A stretch of 6,155 nt of DNA. Source: Acinetobacter sp. UBA6641 (lineage in GTDB: Bacteria; Pseudomonadota; Gammaproteobacteria; Pseudomonadales; Moraxellaceae). The first letter of the stretch is position 1. Each line of letters begins with the position of its first letter. Positions 6,024-6,155 of the stretch are shown here, piece by piece. The notes below the pieces were generated by a model. The model was not told the DNA's origin and ran no database searches. It worked only from the letters and a program-made list of their open reading frames with translations. The position numbers and the translations under genes were made by a program. Location: contig DKLL01000157.1 of assembly GCA_002455755.1 (NCBI GenBank), positions 1-6,155 of the forward strand. Direction: 5' to 3'.

Positions 6024-6155
6024 TTAGTGATCTGATGCACCCGAGATACCAATACCAGTTTGTGAACGCACAAACTGTGCATCAAATGCCTTACGCTCTG
6101 CTTGAGCACGCGCTGAGTTAGCAGTCACAGAGAACAACCAGCAGCACAGGAACGA
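6024..6155 (-). CDS. actP: Acetate/cation symporter ActP, C-terminal end (partial)
   Basis: Only the last 43 codons and the TAA stop are in the window; the gene continues past the right edge. The visible part is the end of a last membrane segment (CCWLFSVT), then a hydrophilic tail with SARAQAERKAFDAQFVRSQTGIG and GASDH at the end. This closely matches the E. coli ActP tail as I remember it (Gln-Phe-x-Arg-Ser-Gln-Thr-Gly). ActP is a sodium:solute symporter family protein that takes up acetate and is usually linked to acetate assimilation. The only caution is that just a short tail is visible. Confidence 0.8.
   Translation of the reverse strand, partial: SFLCCWLFSVTANSARAQAERKAFDAQFVRSQTGIGISGASDH

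Overview
The window looks like chromosomal DNA of an Acinetobacter species. The evidence is the porin at 1928-2827, which is a clear Omp33-36 (Omp34) protein, a class D beta-lactamase of the Acinetobacter carbapenemase type, and the moderately AT-rich composition with very AT-rich spacers. The species cannot be named from this sequence. The beta-lactamase is neither OXA-51-like nor a plain OXA-23, so a non-baumannii Acinetobacter is likely (inference).

Layout, left to right. (1) 17-871, minus strand: a lipoprotein OXA beta-lactamase with all active-site motifs, closest by eye to OXA-58 at its C-terminus and to OXA-23/134-type enzymes in the middle. (2) 872-1927: a spacer of about 1 kb with no convincing protein gene. 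It is not empty. It holds two orphan promoter-plus-terminator units, read here as candidate small RNAs: about 1015-1112 on plus and about 1417-1315 on minus. An AT-rich tract and the porin promoter follow. (3) 1928-2827, plus strand: the Omp33-36 porin, ending in a bidirectional terminator shared with the convergent gene. (4) 2889-4859, minus: a BetT-type BCCT transporter with the long cytoplasmic C-terminal domain. (5) 5034-5726, minus: a 230-aa membrane protein with an ion-channel pore module whose selectivity filter is not canonical. (6) 5727-6023: a spacer with a weak 46-aa ORF, an inverted repeat and a strong terminator. (7) 6024-6155, minus: the last 43 codons of an acetate/cation symporter (ActP), cut by the window edge.

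Functionally the window is about the cell envelope and small-molecule traffic. The porin admits small solutes, and in A. baumannii its loss is associated with carbapenem resistance. The OXA enzyme would hydrolyse beta-lactams that enter the periplasm. BetT-like, channel-like and ActP proteins move quaternary amines, ions and acetate across the inner membrane. No insertion sequence, integron, CRISPR array, tRNA or rRNA was seen, so the OXA gene appears to be resident rather than recently mobilised (inference). The most interesting unexplained elements are the two candidate sRNAs between the beta-lactamase and the porin, and the atypical channel filter.
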